In this document: one piece after another, positions 35,271 to 51,025 of the stretch | Position numbering within the stretch: the stretch's first letter is position 1 | How the letters are laid out: each line of letters begins with the position of its first letter | Assembly (NCBI RefSeq): GCF_008831285.2 | Contig: NC_045139.1 | Location: forward strand, 7,040,204 to 7,104,203 | DNA: 64,000 bases | Direction of reading: 5' to 3' | Source: Nymphaea colorata | Lineage: Eukaryota; Streptophyta; Magnoliopsida; Nymphaeales; Nymphaeaceae | Position numbers and translations under genes: made by a program | Notes under the pieces: generated by a model | What the model was told of the DNA's origin: nothing | Database searches by the model: none | What the model saw: only the letters and a program-made list of their open reading frames with translations

Positions 35271-35498
35271 TCTCTTCATATCAAGCAACACACGATCAAC
35301 CACAACACTGATTGATCTCAAAAACTAAGCTCTCTCGCTCAATCCCGTGAAGGCCTATATCCTCACAGATAGTGTAAAGAATTAAATTCAGAAAAATATA
35401 ATGAACATCTTTTTGTACAACTATATTCAAAATTTGGTATTTATACAAGCACGGATTGTAAGCGTATCAATTCTCTTTCCTTGTGAACCTATTGAGTT

Positions 35499-35847
35499 TT
35501 ACAAGGCATTAAGGGGAATGTGGTAGCATGGGAAACTTAGTAGCAACTCTGAGTATGCCAAGCATCTGCTGCTGCTCAGAGAGACCAGAAATGCATATTC
35601 AATCTCCCTATGCATGCCTCTGCATGCTGGAACGACATGATGTAGTTGGCGATGGCGGCATTGCATGGAAAAGTGATTGCTCCAGCAACTTTCAATCCAT
35701 ATTCCTCTTCTGCCATCGTCAGCAGCTCTTGGAAAACTGATAGGTGCTGTGACTATGAGCATCTCCTTGTGATGTTCTTCTTCTCACAGTCACAGCAATC
35801 TTCTGCCATCTCCTAGCCATCTTCACTATTCTGTTTGGACTAATCAT
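35499..35847 (-). pseudogene. Antisense SAUR pseudogene, best preserved relic
   Basis: Read on the minus strand from the ATG at 35847: MISPNRIVKMARRWQKI, clearly a SAUR N-terminus, then a basic stretch and a premature stop. The central EKGHFVAY...PLAC block is deleted. The sequence resumes in another frame as ELLTMAEEEYGLK, GAITFPC and NYIMS, then shifts again to EIEYAFLVSLSSSRC. The 3' end reaches the stop at 35499. It is neither A nor B type exactly; it is a third SAUR lineage, divergent from the array genes. It lies head to head with the pseudogene at 37433. Confidence 0.85.
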
Positions 35848-37189
35848 TTCGAACGATAGTTAATTCAGGCAAGGTTGATGTTCAGCTATTATCTTAAAAG
35901 TTCAAGAAGACTATTGAGATAAAGCTGATCTGTAGGAAACTAATATGAAGCCCTATAGGTTTGATGATGATTTCATATTTTTGTTCTTGGTATATATGTT
36001 AGTCACGGCATTGATGCATGTAGAAGGCCAATGATGAGAAGTATATGTCTTCTACAGAACCCACCATGTGCATAGGATGTGTGCATGTAGCCAAGTTTTG
36101 AGAGCACTGAAGCAGTCATGTTTCCATCTGGTGCAACAATTGATGATAGACATTGAAAGAAGAGCTATCATACCATGCCTATACGAGCATGGTTCTTCAA
36201 AGTAAGGTCGGTGCAAGAAACTTGTAGATCATGTTCTATGTACAGACATCACTCAACAGCATGGCTCCCTGGTACATGGTTTTAAGAACATAAGATCATC
36301 AACACTGACAAAATATGCGAAGTGGCTCCTTAGCTTGGCCCAGTATCTAGTGAAATTAATTAACCATAACCTGCTAAAAGTGGGCCGTGCTACTACTTTA
36401 CTTCTTGATGCATGGCATCAAATCTTGGATTGAAAAAGCTCTGTAAATTTGAACATACCCAAATATTTGAGTGCTCCCAACATGATTGAAACAGAATATA
36501 TAGGATCTGATTATCTTCTATCATAATTTTGGCTGCAAGATCTACCTATCCTAATAGGAACATCTAGAATCTACAGAGAAAATAGCCAGAAGTGCAACTA
36601 ATCGTCGTTACTAACTACAGAAAAGCTGTGGATTTTTCAGTGTCAACTCGTCTTCTATATGGTGCACCATCTTAGTTAACTCAGGATGGAAGTGAAGCAC
36701 AACCGTAGTAGCTAACATTCCTTATCAAGGAATAACTTGGATGATTTTGTTCCAATAACTTGAAATGTAGGGCATAAATACCAGGCGATACAAGATGTAG
36801 ACCCTAAAATGAGTTGGTTTGAAAAAAATAAGAGTATCTATTTAGCTTTAATGCTCCATTGGATCTGAATGCAAAGTTGCCTTAAAAACCGTCTGGTATC
36901 CGAATATTTTAATGGTACTGAGGGCTTCTTCGATAAATCTCCTGGAAATGCCAGCAAAATTTCATGTCTATAAGATCTAGTTAATGTGAGTTCAGAAAAC
37001 TAAAATTGAACAGGAACAGAAGATATCTAGATAATAAAGTTATTCAGAAACATAAATAGCAGTTACCATGTTTCTTATACCTAACGATAGGAAGTTCCGT
37101 AATGACAACTACCATATAATCGGAATCATCAACTCACAACAGTTTCAAGGCTTTCAACTTAAAACTGAATTGATAGCTTGACAGGATCT
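35848..37189. other. Right flank of the array
   Basis: Up to about 36060 it still matches end-of-unit sequence. From 36060 to about 37190 it has no match in the array and no convincing gene; AT-rich. Confidence 0.5.
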
Positions 37190-37432
37190 TCACTTGTATT
37201 GGCCCTACTGATTGTTTTAGTTGAAAGAGCATGAGGTGTGTTAATGCTATAAGCAGTATTGGCAAGCTCATCCTCCTTCCCATGAGTCCATTGGGTGTGT
37301 ACCCCACATCACATGCTCCCTAAACCTACTTGCCTTTCATGTAATGAATACAAAAGGCCACACTGGACCCTTTATATCTATATATGATGCCCAAGTAGTT
37401 GAAGTTTGTCATAAATAAAACAAATCTACACA
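37190..37432 (+). promoter_or_regulatory. Promoter remnant of terminal A-type pseudogene
   Basis: E-box module atcacatgctccctaaacct at 37308-37333 and a TATA-like tttatatctatatatg near 37372-37388. The layout matches the A promoters. Confidence 0.45.
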
Positions 37433-37861
37433 ATGTTAGCACCAGGAGGCTGGTGGAGATGGAGAGGAAGTGGCAGAAGATGGTAGCCAGAGGAAGAAGA
37501 ATGATCTCACTTGGTAGTACTGCCAAGAGCAACCTTAGAAGGAAGGCACCCTCAATTGAAGAGAAAGGCCATTTTGTGGCCTACAAAGGTACACGGTTCC
37601 CTTGGCTTGCCTCCGACGACCAATCTTCAGAGAGCTGCTGAAGATGCATGGCAGAGGAAGAAATCAGCTTGAACATTAATGGTGCAATTACACTTCCCTG
37701 CGATTCTACAGTCCTTGACTGCATCATGTCGCTCACTCGAGGGCATGCCTTGGCAGATGGAGAATGCATTAATGGTGTCCCTAAGTAGCATTCGATGCTT
37801 CTCATCCTCTGCCTTGTCCCAGGACCACCCTTACCAGCACATACTACTTGAAGGATTTTAA
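37433..37861 (+). pseudogene. SAUR A-type pseudogene at array end
   Basis: Matches the A genes from start to stop but is disabled several times. The start region reads atgttagcacc, one base short of atgatcagcacc, so the ATG is out of frame with VSTRRLVEMERKWQKM. About 13 bases are lost in the YASDGK codons, a 4-base insertion follows (atgcatggcagagg), and the final helix is garbled. The tail frame ends HILLEGF with TAA at 37859-37861. Gene order suggests this is a worn sixth unit rather than a processed copy. Confidence 0.88.
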
Positions 37862-38294
37862 CTGCGTATAGATGCTTTTCGTAGAGTCGAATACTTTCAC
37901 ACAAACAGCATACTTGTACCAAGGGAAATTTCGAATGAAAATCCCAACTTTTATCAAGAAAAGTAGCTCTCTTGTTTCTTTGTCCCTCTTCCCCTTTCTG
38001 GGCTCCAAAGCATCTTGAAGTCATGGAACGCAAACTCAAGAAGTTTTGACGAAAAAATGAAGACAAATTGAAATCAGGTCCCACTTCTGCCTGTTGCCCG
38101 GCAACTTGGATCACTCCGCTGATCCTCCCGACCATGGTGGCGGCCACTATGGTTGCTACAGATGTCAAGTGCATTCATATTCCTCCTGCAGTTTGCTATG
38201 TGGAAAATTATGTCATTGAAATCATAGCTAAGAACGTTTCTCCACAACCAGGTTGATATTACAACGTTGACCGAAGATCTAAAAGTGAAAACTC

Positions 38295-38343
38295 TGTTTG
38301 GGTATTTCTTATTTACTTGTGTTTGGGTATTTCTTATTTACTT
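38295..38343. repeat. Short tandem duplication, period 25 bp
   Basis: Two copies of tgtttgggtatttcttattt plus five bases. Confidence 0.85.
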
Positions 38344-38563
38344 GGTAAAAAGATCTGCATTTAATGGTTCTATTCAAAAACCAGATCTAAACAGATGCAC
38401 TGGTTCCAGCCAATGGCTGGCCTTTGTTTCCTTTCTATATTACTAAAACCTTCAAGCCTTGTGTACACACTATGCGGTTGGACTTGGTCAATTGGACAAG
38501 AACTTGTAGATTTTATCATGGGTGGCATATACTTGGGGCTCGTGTTCAATTTTGTTCTCTTTA

Positions 38564-38613
38564 AAAGAGTAGGAAGCCAGTCAAAATGAAAGAGTAGGAA
38601 GCCAGTCAAAATG
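38564..38613. repeat. Short tandem duplication, period 25 bp
   Basis: Two copies of aaagagtaggaagccagtca plus five bases. Confidence 0.85.
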
Positions 38614-39306
38614 AACTTGCTAGATCCAGCGTTTAAAGAAAGAAGAAAAAATTCAACATCAGTAAAATTTTCAAAACTTAGACACTACCATGTTCGAAGA
38701 AATTGTCTGTTTATAGGAAACAACATGTGGTAGAGGCTCACGGTGAGATTTTATGCTCTGACGAGCGCTCAGGGTCCCATTTTTTCTCTTGACTTAAAAT
38801 TGGGCTCCGATTCGGATAGCAAATTAATGGTGAATTAATTTGATTCACTGGCGGATACACAAGGGCCATGTATCATATATTATTTATTTTGTATGATTTT
38901 AAAATGTTTTGAAAGTTTTTTCTTTATATATTTTTATTTAGGCTTCAAACAATGTAATATTATTTTCACTGGTTTTGATCCATGCCTGAATCGAGCTATC
39001 CGCAACAGTATGAGAAAGTCCCGCTGTCGATTGGTTCGCCGGCCCGTTGTTCGTGAGGGCTTTGAAGCTTCGATGACCTGAGCCTTTTGGTCGATTTCAG
39101 GCGTCATGTGGGGTCTCCCCGTGGTGCTCCTTCTCCTGCTGACCCGCCACCATCCGCCATCTTGACTTCCACGCGTCGGTTTTTTTCTCCCTTCGTTCGT
39201 TTTTCATCGTCTTCTGCAAGACCATCTATGCCTTTCCCTTTGTTTCCATGATCCCTGCAGCGCCGAAGCCAGCAGCAGGCTAGCGGCCTTCCTCACTCTT
39301 GTCGCC

Positions 39307-44162
<4,856 letters not shown>

Positions 44163-44611
44163 CGATTGCTTGGTAAGTTTTTAGAACAATTTTGTGTTAT
44201 TGCAGAAGTATACTTCTATGTGATAGAGGTAAATATGCTTGTATACTGGAAAAATTGGTCTTACTCATCAAGATTTCCTGCCAGGCGATACCAGGAAGGC
44301 TGGAAGCTCATTTTCAAGCGCTGCTGTTTCATCTTCTGCCAGTTCATAGATCCCAATTTTTAAGCCAATATTTAGCTGGTTTGTTGCCTCTCTACCGACA
44401 CAAATCCAGTCACTCGGCAAACTATGGACAACAGAAATCTTCTGCTGATGTTTTCTGTGGGAGTGCTTTGAGGCTAAACATCAAGCCTGGTTACTTGCGG
44501 GATAGGAATGCTGAATCTCCCTTTTTCACCCCAAGGACCTTACGATAGCTGGTTGATAGAGGACATTTCATCAGTTCAGTTCCTATGGGAGCTCAGTCTC
44601 TGGGAGCAAGT

Positions 44612-44642
<31 letters not shown>

Positions 44643-46104
44643 TGCTACAAGGATTGGTGTGGTACATGGCAAAAATGCTGATTGTCTTGCAAGTTTTGGT
44701 GCGAAAAATTCCCCATGGTTGTATCACGATGAATCAGAAAATCAATCTTAAATCATGAATATTCAGAGTTATTTGTTATGTTAGCATATTAATCTCTCTT
44801 ACCTTTTCTGTTATTGATGATAGAAGCAGGCTAACCTTTTTGGACATGCCAAACTGGCTGACCCAGAAAATGTTTGCTTATCATGACCTACCCGATTTAG
44901 TTTTCATTTTTAGACTCCTGAACAGCTGTTCTCTCACTGGCAAATCCTCCCTGTTGCTTTGGCCTTGTGGCAGAGGAGTTAACCTGTTAGATTTCTCCAA
45001 CTTAAAATGCTTTGAATATGTTAGTGTAGCCAGGTCAAGCCAAACTTTCTGTGTGCTCTTAGTTTAGCAGAATTATCTTGAGATGAAATGTTTTACAGTT
45101 TCTTATGTCCACTCGTGGTGGTAATTAAGAATTTCTAACTTGCATTTTCAAAATTTTTCTTTCTTTGTCTAATCGTATTCTAACTTGCATTTTCCTCTGA
45201 AAATTTTGAATCTGCCACAGTGCAGCAAACTTGCTTTTAACTCTGTGACTTTTTATCCACAAAAGAGATGTCACCATCTCAAACGTTTGAGAAGGTGTTT
45301 GAAAGAATCTGAATGAAGCGCGGGATTAAGACGGTTTTCCTTTAAGCACCAATATTAAAATAGTGTTTCCATTTTTGGCAGATTGAAAAAAAAAATTTGA
45401 TCTCTTTTGTAGTCATCTGACCTTGTCACCTTGATGGAGTATTGTGTATTTTAACACCTTGGCTTTCATCATCAGGACCAACATGCACTATTAACATAGG
45501 AACTGTTTGCAGTATACCATTGTATGAAACTGGGAATCGATACGACCAAGGACTGTAAAACCTGGTAAGCTAAGCACAATTTTGCAATGTTCTTGAAAAG
45601 GGGAGTCTCTTTTTGGTTAAAAAGAACCAGTAGCTGAGACGTACGCCTCTGTTGTCAAGATGACGACTGGTTTCCTCTTGAATCAATTCATTGTAATTGC
45701 TTTGAGGGTATGTGTTTGGCTTTGATAGAGTGCTCAAATGTATTATTGAGAGTTTTTCCTCACACTGATGGGAAACAAACATCGGACCAAGTATTAAAGT
45801 CGTTTCAGAGATATTCTGAACAGTTTCAAGTCTCTCTTTTCGAGATACCCTGGTTGTGTACACACTTTTCAGAATAATAGTGCCCATGAGAATCAAATGA
45901 CAACCAGCTTTTCACTCGACCAAATATGTTATGCCTCTCAAAGGTCATTGAAGTCGTTTGAGAACGTGAACTTGTAATATCACAATACACCAAGCACTTA
46001 AGTGGAAGTGGACCAAGTAATGCATTTTACAAAAAGGACTCCAATGTGATCACCAGCGTAAAAATCAGTTTGGTTATGTAGGATAATCAAACGTTTCATA
46101 TCTG
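44163..46104. other. MKK 3' region and spacer
   Basis: About 44163-44640 probably contains the MKK 3' untranslated region, possibly with one intron (gtaagt at 44172, acceptor near 44284). A (TC)n run lies at 44611-44638. No further gene recognised up to the tRNA. Confidence 0.45.
44611..44638. repeat. (TC)n microsatellite
   Basis: About 14 TC repeats downstream of the MKK gene. Confidence 0.9.
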
Positions 46105-46190
46105 GGGGTGGTGGCGCAGTTGGCTAGCGCGTAGGTCTCATAGCTATACGAGTTATCCTGAGGTCGAGAGTTCGAGCCTCTCTCACCCCA
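46105..46190 (+). tRNA. tRNA-Met (CAT), elongator, with 12 nt intron
   Basis: The acceptor stem ggggtgg pairs with tcacccc (discriminator A). D arm gcgcagttggctagcgc, T arm gagag-ttcgagc-ctctc. Anticodon CAT at 46139-46141; the intron gctatacgagtt occupies 46143-46154, one base 3' of the anticodon as is usual in eukaryotes. The spliced molecule is 74 nt before CCA addition. A T-run follows at 46192, as a Pol III terminator. Elongator rather than initiator: no initiator-type stem, and plant elongator tRNA-Met genes are known to carry introns. Confidence 0.97.
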
Positions 46191-47297
46191 ATTTTTCTTT
46201 TCTCTACTTTTCTAGCTTTATCTTGTTAAAGGTTCCGTAATCAGCTCCAACCCTTCACCAGAGACAGCAAGGAACGTCAATTAGTGCAAGCTTTTAATAA
46301 GGCGTGAACGTCTCGTTATTGGTATCGGAATTTGGAATCATATTCTCCTTGCTATGCAAACAGGTCACATTAAAACAACTAAATACACGGTTAGATGTTA
46401 GGTCAAAATCAGATGTCACCCGCCCATCAATAGCGGCGGAATCCGCCGGCTGTGTCCCCGGCCAGCGGCGGAGCCACATGTGAACCCTCACTTCTCATAC
46501 AAGAAATGAATAGTCATTTAGTCCATATTCGACTATAATTCTACATCAACTCCTCATTTTGAATTAAGCAACTACTTGTAACCCTAGTTTAAGGATTAGA
46601 AAACATGATTACAAGTCCCAATTGGATGAGATGACATTAAAATAAAAGTTGACTTTGTAATAAACCCGGTTTATTCTTTCGAAGCTCCGGTTTTGGTAAA
46701 CCCTCCTACCTCGTCGTCGAGAGACTTAGTCGCCTGAATAAATTGCAAGAGTTGATGCCCACAAAAAAAAAATTGTGAATCAGGAACTTCCATGCACCTA
46801 CCCTCTTAAGAAGTGTTTGATAGAAACATTTTTAAAGAACATGTTTCAAACACGCTGCGTTCTTCTTTGGGGAACATAATTTAATTAAATATTGAAGACT
46901 GGACATCATATCACTATGTTGTCTTGAACAAAGACATAGCTTTCTTAAAACAAGCATTGAAAGCATAAACATAGACCTTATGGGTCTTAGCAACTTTGAG
47001 ATATTCAAAGAACTTTGCAGTCTCACATATCTACAAGTTGAGGGGGAGAAGAAAGAAAGAAGAATCTACATTCTTTTAAGTGGTTAACTTATAGGTCAAA
47101 CTTTTAATCACAACCACCAAACATGATTTCCTTACTTTGCGCTATATCTGTCACTCCAACAATAATTAACGACAAGTTAAGTCGCCGAAAGCCCCGGAGG
47201 TGCCCCTCTTTAATAATTTATCAGTTCCAACTTTAGCAACACACGATAGAATGTTGAGTAGAATCTATTAATAATCTTTGGCGTCGAAGATTAAAAC
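46191..47297. other. Spacer between the tRNA genes
   Basis: No gene seen. About 46700-47080 is a diverged copy of the sequence at 51435-51800. Confidence 0.45.
46700..47080. repeat. Dispersed repeat, copy 1
   Basis: Shares the order of words with 51435-51800, for example gagagacttagtcgcc / gagagctagtcgcc and agatattcaaagaac / agatattcgaagaat and gcagtctcac. Same orientation, diverged. Family not identified. Confidence 0.5.
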
Positions 47298-47384
47298 GGG
47301 GTGGTGGCGCAGTTGGCTAGCGCGTAGGTCTCATAGCTTATAAGAGTGATCCTGAGGTCGAGAGTTCGAGCCTCTCTCACCCCA
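47298..47384 (+). tRNA. tRNA-Met (CAT), elongator, with 13 nt intron
   Basis: Same mature 74 nt sequence as the gene at 46105. Anticodon at 47332-47334, intron gcttataagagtg at 47336-47348. The exons are identical between the two genes while the introns and flanks differ, so selection acts on the mature tRNA only. Confidence 0.97.
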
Positions 47385-49012
47385 CTTCAAAATTTTACAT
47401 TTTAGCTTTTGGTTCGTTCCACAAAATGTCATTGCTCGCCATGAGGTCAAGAGTTCGAACTCGTTGCCGGTTAATTTAGCCTGTCTTTTTTTCTTTTCCT
47501 TTTTCTTCATTTAACGCAAAATGTATTGAGCTGGTCTTGAGGTAAACCACCATTGGCAACCAAGAAAGTGTGTCAGTGCGCAGCCGCATTTTTCTCGAGT
47601 TGCATAGCTGAAAAAACAACGTCAATAGCATTAAAAAAATCTTCGATCGAGACTCGATCAAGGGATCTTCAACTAAAATACCTTCCTCATTCATCTACCA
47701 TATATACTTGGTCTACCAAATTTATTAGAAGAGCTGTTCTCAAATTGGTTTCTAATTTATTGGTGCATTGAAAATTTCCAGATCTCGTTCTGAATGTGGT
47801 GTTGCATTCAAATCCAAATTTAAAAGTCAGAATCCTTATGCATGCAAAAGTCCATATCGAGCAACAAGTTTCCATCACATGTGATTGCAGATCTTTTTGA
47901 AAATTTTTATAAAACAATGTGTATTTGAGACTTTTTAATTAATCATTTTTTTTCCTTTTAAAAAGATTTTTTTATTTTAATGAACGTATTTTGGTCATTG
48001 TACACACTTGTGCATATAACCATCTTGGGTAAAAATCAGATCCAGAGTAATTAGATTTGGAGCACATCTTAACCGAAGTTGGTAGAGTTGGATTTGGTCA
48101 CCCCAACGTGGTTTAACCTAAGCACAGTTAATAGAATAATGGATCTATCAAATTTGAACCAAGTTGGGTTTCCAACACCTGGTTAACTTATAGACCAAGT
48201 GTATATATATGTTGCTTAGTTGGTTTTTCTTTTCTATAGGCATGCTAGTTTTAGACATGCCTTTATTGTGAGATTATGCCGACAAAATGCATTTGAGTCC
48301 TCAATTCTCAAGTTGAGAGCTTTTGCAAAATTTCATTTGGGCATCAAGAAGAATTAATTAAATAGTGACAAATAACGTCTTCGAGTTTTAGATGGCAAGG
48401 TTTTCTCGTGTATAATATGGCAAGCTTGAAAAAAAAGGTAAAAAAATGAAGAAAATACAGTAAATTTTCAAAAATTGTAAAAAACTAAAAATGGGTGAAA
48501 GATAGAATAAGTGAAAAACTAAAAAAATAAACATGAAAATATAAGTAGATTTGCAACAAATAAAAATGAAAAATAGAAAAAAAAATATTTGGCATTAAAA
48601 AAACTGAAAAAAATGAAAAAAAAGCGAAAAGAATGCGAAAAAATACGTTAAAATGCGTTTTTTTTAATGTTTTTTTCAAAAAAAAACATGTTTTTTTTTT
48701 AAACAGCCCTTTAATTCCTTTTAATTTATCGTATCTTTTTGCATTTTTTCAAAAAAAAAAGTGTTTTGTGCAATCAATCATGTCAAACAAAATGACTAGC
48801 TACAACCAAGCAAGCAACAAATATTATTCCAATTATAAACTCGTACAAAGTATGATCATAATTGCCATCAGACTTTAGAAGCAAAGACCTAGTGATCTTT
48901 GGCATATTTCTGCTGCAATGCATGATCTTATTCTCATTATTGTTATATCATGGCTCGGATAGGCCACAACATTATTTCACTAACTAGTTGGGAATGGAGA
49001 AGTGAATTCAGC
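47385..49012. other. Spacer between tRNA pair and chitinase cluster
   Basis: A tRNA-like scrap near 47440-47462 (aggtcaagagttcgaactc) resembles the tRNA T arm and B box but has no partner arms. A-rich low-complexity sequence fills 48428-48720. No gene seen. Confidence 0.45.
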
Positions 49013-50953
49013 CTAGCAGGTGAGGTTGTCGCCTGGGGAGACTCCCAGCTGCTGACAGAAGGCCTTGTAGTAGCCCACGCGAGCTTGCATCTGTGCTGTG
49101 TTCTTGCCGTTGCACTCCAGCGCGCCGTTGATGGCTCGGATGGTGGCGCCGAACCCTTGACCCATGACCGAGTGCACGTTGGTCATCCAGAACCACAAAG
49201 ATGCTTTGAATGAGATGACGACGTCGTTGGCGACCGTCTCCGGCGCGTTAAGCCCGTCGAACCCGATGCTTTTTCCGGCGGCCCCGTAGTTGTAGTTCCA
49301 TGACAATTGGAGCGGTCCGCGGCCGAAGTAGCCTTTTCCCGGCGAGCATGGATACTGGGTGGAGCTTCGATCACAGTAATTCTTGGAAGCTCCATCTATC
49401 TCTTCAATGTAGCAGAAATCTGCAGCGATTCAGATCCATATCCATTCTTAAGTATTCAAGATCCCGTATTGGAATTAGCTGAGAGGTGTTTAAAAAAAAA
49501 AACAAAAATTCTCACAAGACTTTGAGTTGACCCAGTTGGTTTAGACCTAGATTCATTTTCACACGCAATAACTTTCCCTGAACTGTCCTGAGAACCGTGG
49601 CAGGGTGCTAAAAGTCTGGTAGTCAGTTCGATTTTTGTAGGTACTATTCATTTGAACTACAAACGCTAAATGCACTAAACTCTAATCGACAACTACATAT
49701 GTGTGTCCACGCGGGTGCTAGGCGTATAACCAAAAATATAGCAGTTTCCTCTTCAGATCCAAATCTGAAAAGGCTTTATGACCCATAGTGCTTCCTTTCT
49801 AGATATTATCATGACCTTGGAATCACCATTTTGTCGTTCCAAACCAAATCCAAAAATTACTTTTAATCGGGTCACAAGCTAGATTTGGATCAAGATCTAC
49901 CCACCTCGACTTTTTAATCGTGCATTGTGGTGCACCTCGACTTTTTAATCGTGCATTGTGGTGCTTGATGGCCCAAAAGTAATAGGTTTGACCAACTTTA
50001 CGGTCAATCTCAGCCTTATGGTTTCGGCTTTGACCAGGTTAGTCTAGCCGAGTCAAAGATTGACTAACTAACCGCAACAAATCTCAGGCTCTTTAAAGCT
50101 TTGTTGACCATACTAAATGCAGCAAGTCTCTTTTCCTGTTTCTAGAGAGGCCAAGAATAGGAAACCATGTGGGCTATGCCCGAAGTTGACTTGACCAGGA
50201 CCAAGGTGTCAGGGTCTATGTTAGCAAACATGGCGTTCTCTATGAAACTCCACCCAGGCCAAGAGACTATGTCGCTCACCTAATGACATAAAATCGTACA
50301 TCTCCTTTCACCAAGTCCTTCCCAAGGTTGAAAAGCTTTGAGAAGAATTGAATTAGTGATAATGGTCAGAAATAACTAGTTATACTTATAAGGCAGAAAT
50401 AACTAGTTATACTTATATGCTTAACCTACTAAGTTAATATGCTTAACCAGCGGTTGCTCAGGGTATTACCTTGATAATATAATTTTGAATACACTGATTA
50501 TTCAGAAGTGCAGATATATTTTCGGGACAAATGATACTTACGTCCTGTCTCATGTGTTGCATGGGCGAAGAAGGCTGCAACCTCGCGCTTAGAGTCATCC
50601 GCAGTCCCAGCCGTGCCGAACCCAGGGAACGAACCAAGTGCACTAATGAAGGCGTCACGAGTATAGAAGTTCTTACCAGCACAGCCAGCAGCGGCCTGGT
50701 TAATTATCCCAGCAAAGAACTGTGGTGTAACTACGTCAGACACAGATGTACCACCACCACCAGAGCCACCGCCGCCAGAGCAAGGCCCTCCCCGGCAACC
50801 TTGACCACAATATGCAGGACCGGTGCCGCAATAACCCCACTGGCTACAACAAAGGTTCGCTGCACAACCACAATTCTGCCCGGCGGCCAGGTCCAGCCGG
50901 AAACCGGCGAGGATCGTGACGAAGACAGCCAGTGTCCCTACTATGGGATGCAT
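49013..50953 (-). CDS. Class IV chitinase (GH19) copy 1
   Basis: Two exons on the minus strand, 50953-50542 and 49419-49013, give 272 residues. It hydrolyses chitin in the apoplast and is a defence-type enzyme (family knowledge). Signal peptide 1-25; hevein-type chitin-binding domain 26-58 with eight Cys (28, 30, 35, 36, 42, 49, 53, 58); Gly/Ser hinge [11 protein letters not shown]19 catalytic domain from about 70. The intron splits codon 138 of HETGH; Glu135 and Glu144 (YIEE) correspond to the catalytic pair of class IV enzymes. Further family words: [38 protein letters not shown]. The intron is 1122 bp. TATA box (tatttata on +) at 51018-51025. Much more GC-rich than its surroundings. Confidence 0.95.
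49902..49963. repeat. Short tandem duplication, period 31 bp
   Basis: Inside the intron of chitinase copy 1; starts cacctcgactttttaatcgt at 49902 and 49933. Confidence 0.9.
50368..50419. repeat. Short tandem duplication, period 26 bp
   Basis: Inside the intron of chitinase copy 1; cagaaataactagttatact at 50368 and 50394. Confidence 0.88.
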
Positions 50954-51017
50954 GCTTGCTAATGGTCAAGAAGAAAGAAAAGAAAGTTGGGTGCCGGAGT
51001 TGTGTTGGGGAGTTACC

Positions 51018-51025
51018 TATTTATA
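51018..51025 (-). promoter_or_regulatory. TATA box of chitinase copy 1
   Basis: TATAAATA on the minus strand, about 65 bp upstream of the ATG at 50953. Confidence 0.65.

Larger units (their letters stand above)
29139..36060 (+). repeat. SAUR array unit 5 (A5 + B4), diverged right side
   Basis: Contains A5, B4 and the best-preserved antisense SAUR relic. The left edge near 29138 joins the end-of-unit sequence 'gtgcataagttttatgg' to the anchor inside the next unit's promoter region. The A5 proximal part is nearly identical to A4, whereas the B4 part is the most diverged of the B copies. A GC-rich dispersed element is inserted at about 34840-35270. Confidence 0.75.
37862..39306. other. Spacer between SAUR array and MKK gene
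   Basis: No named gene. Two short tandem duplications with period 25 bp lie at 38295-38343 and 38564-38613. From about 38990 the sequence becomes GC-richer and should contain the promoter and 5' leader of the MKK gene. Confidence 0.45.

Noticed and set aside
1-38000. CRISPR-like or phage-like repeat array
   Set aside because: The repeats are kilobase-sized gene-bearing units in plant DNA with TATA promoters, not short spaced repeats.
37581-38174. 197-codon minus-strand frame across the terminal SAUR pseudogene
   Set aside because: Antisense to the decayed SAUR and its flank, with no recognisable domain.
47440-47465. Third tRNA gene
   Set aside because: Only a T-arm-like string is present; no acceptor, D or anticodon arm can be folded.
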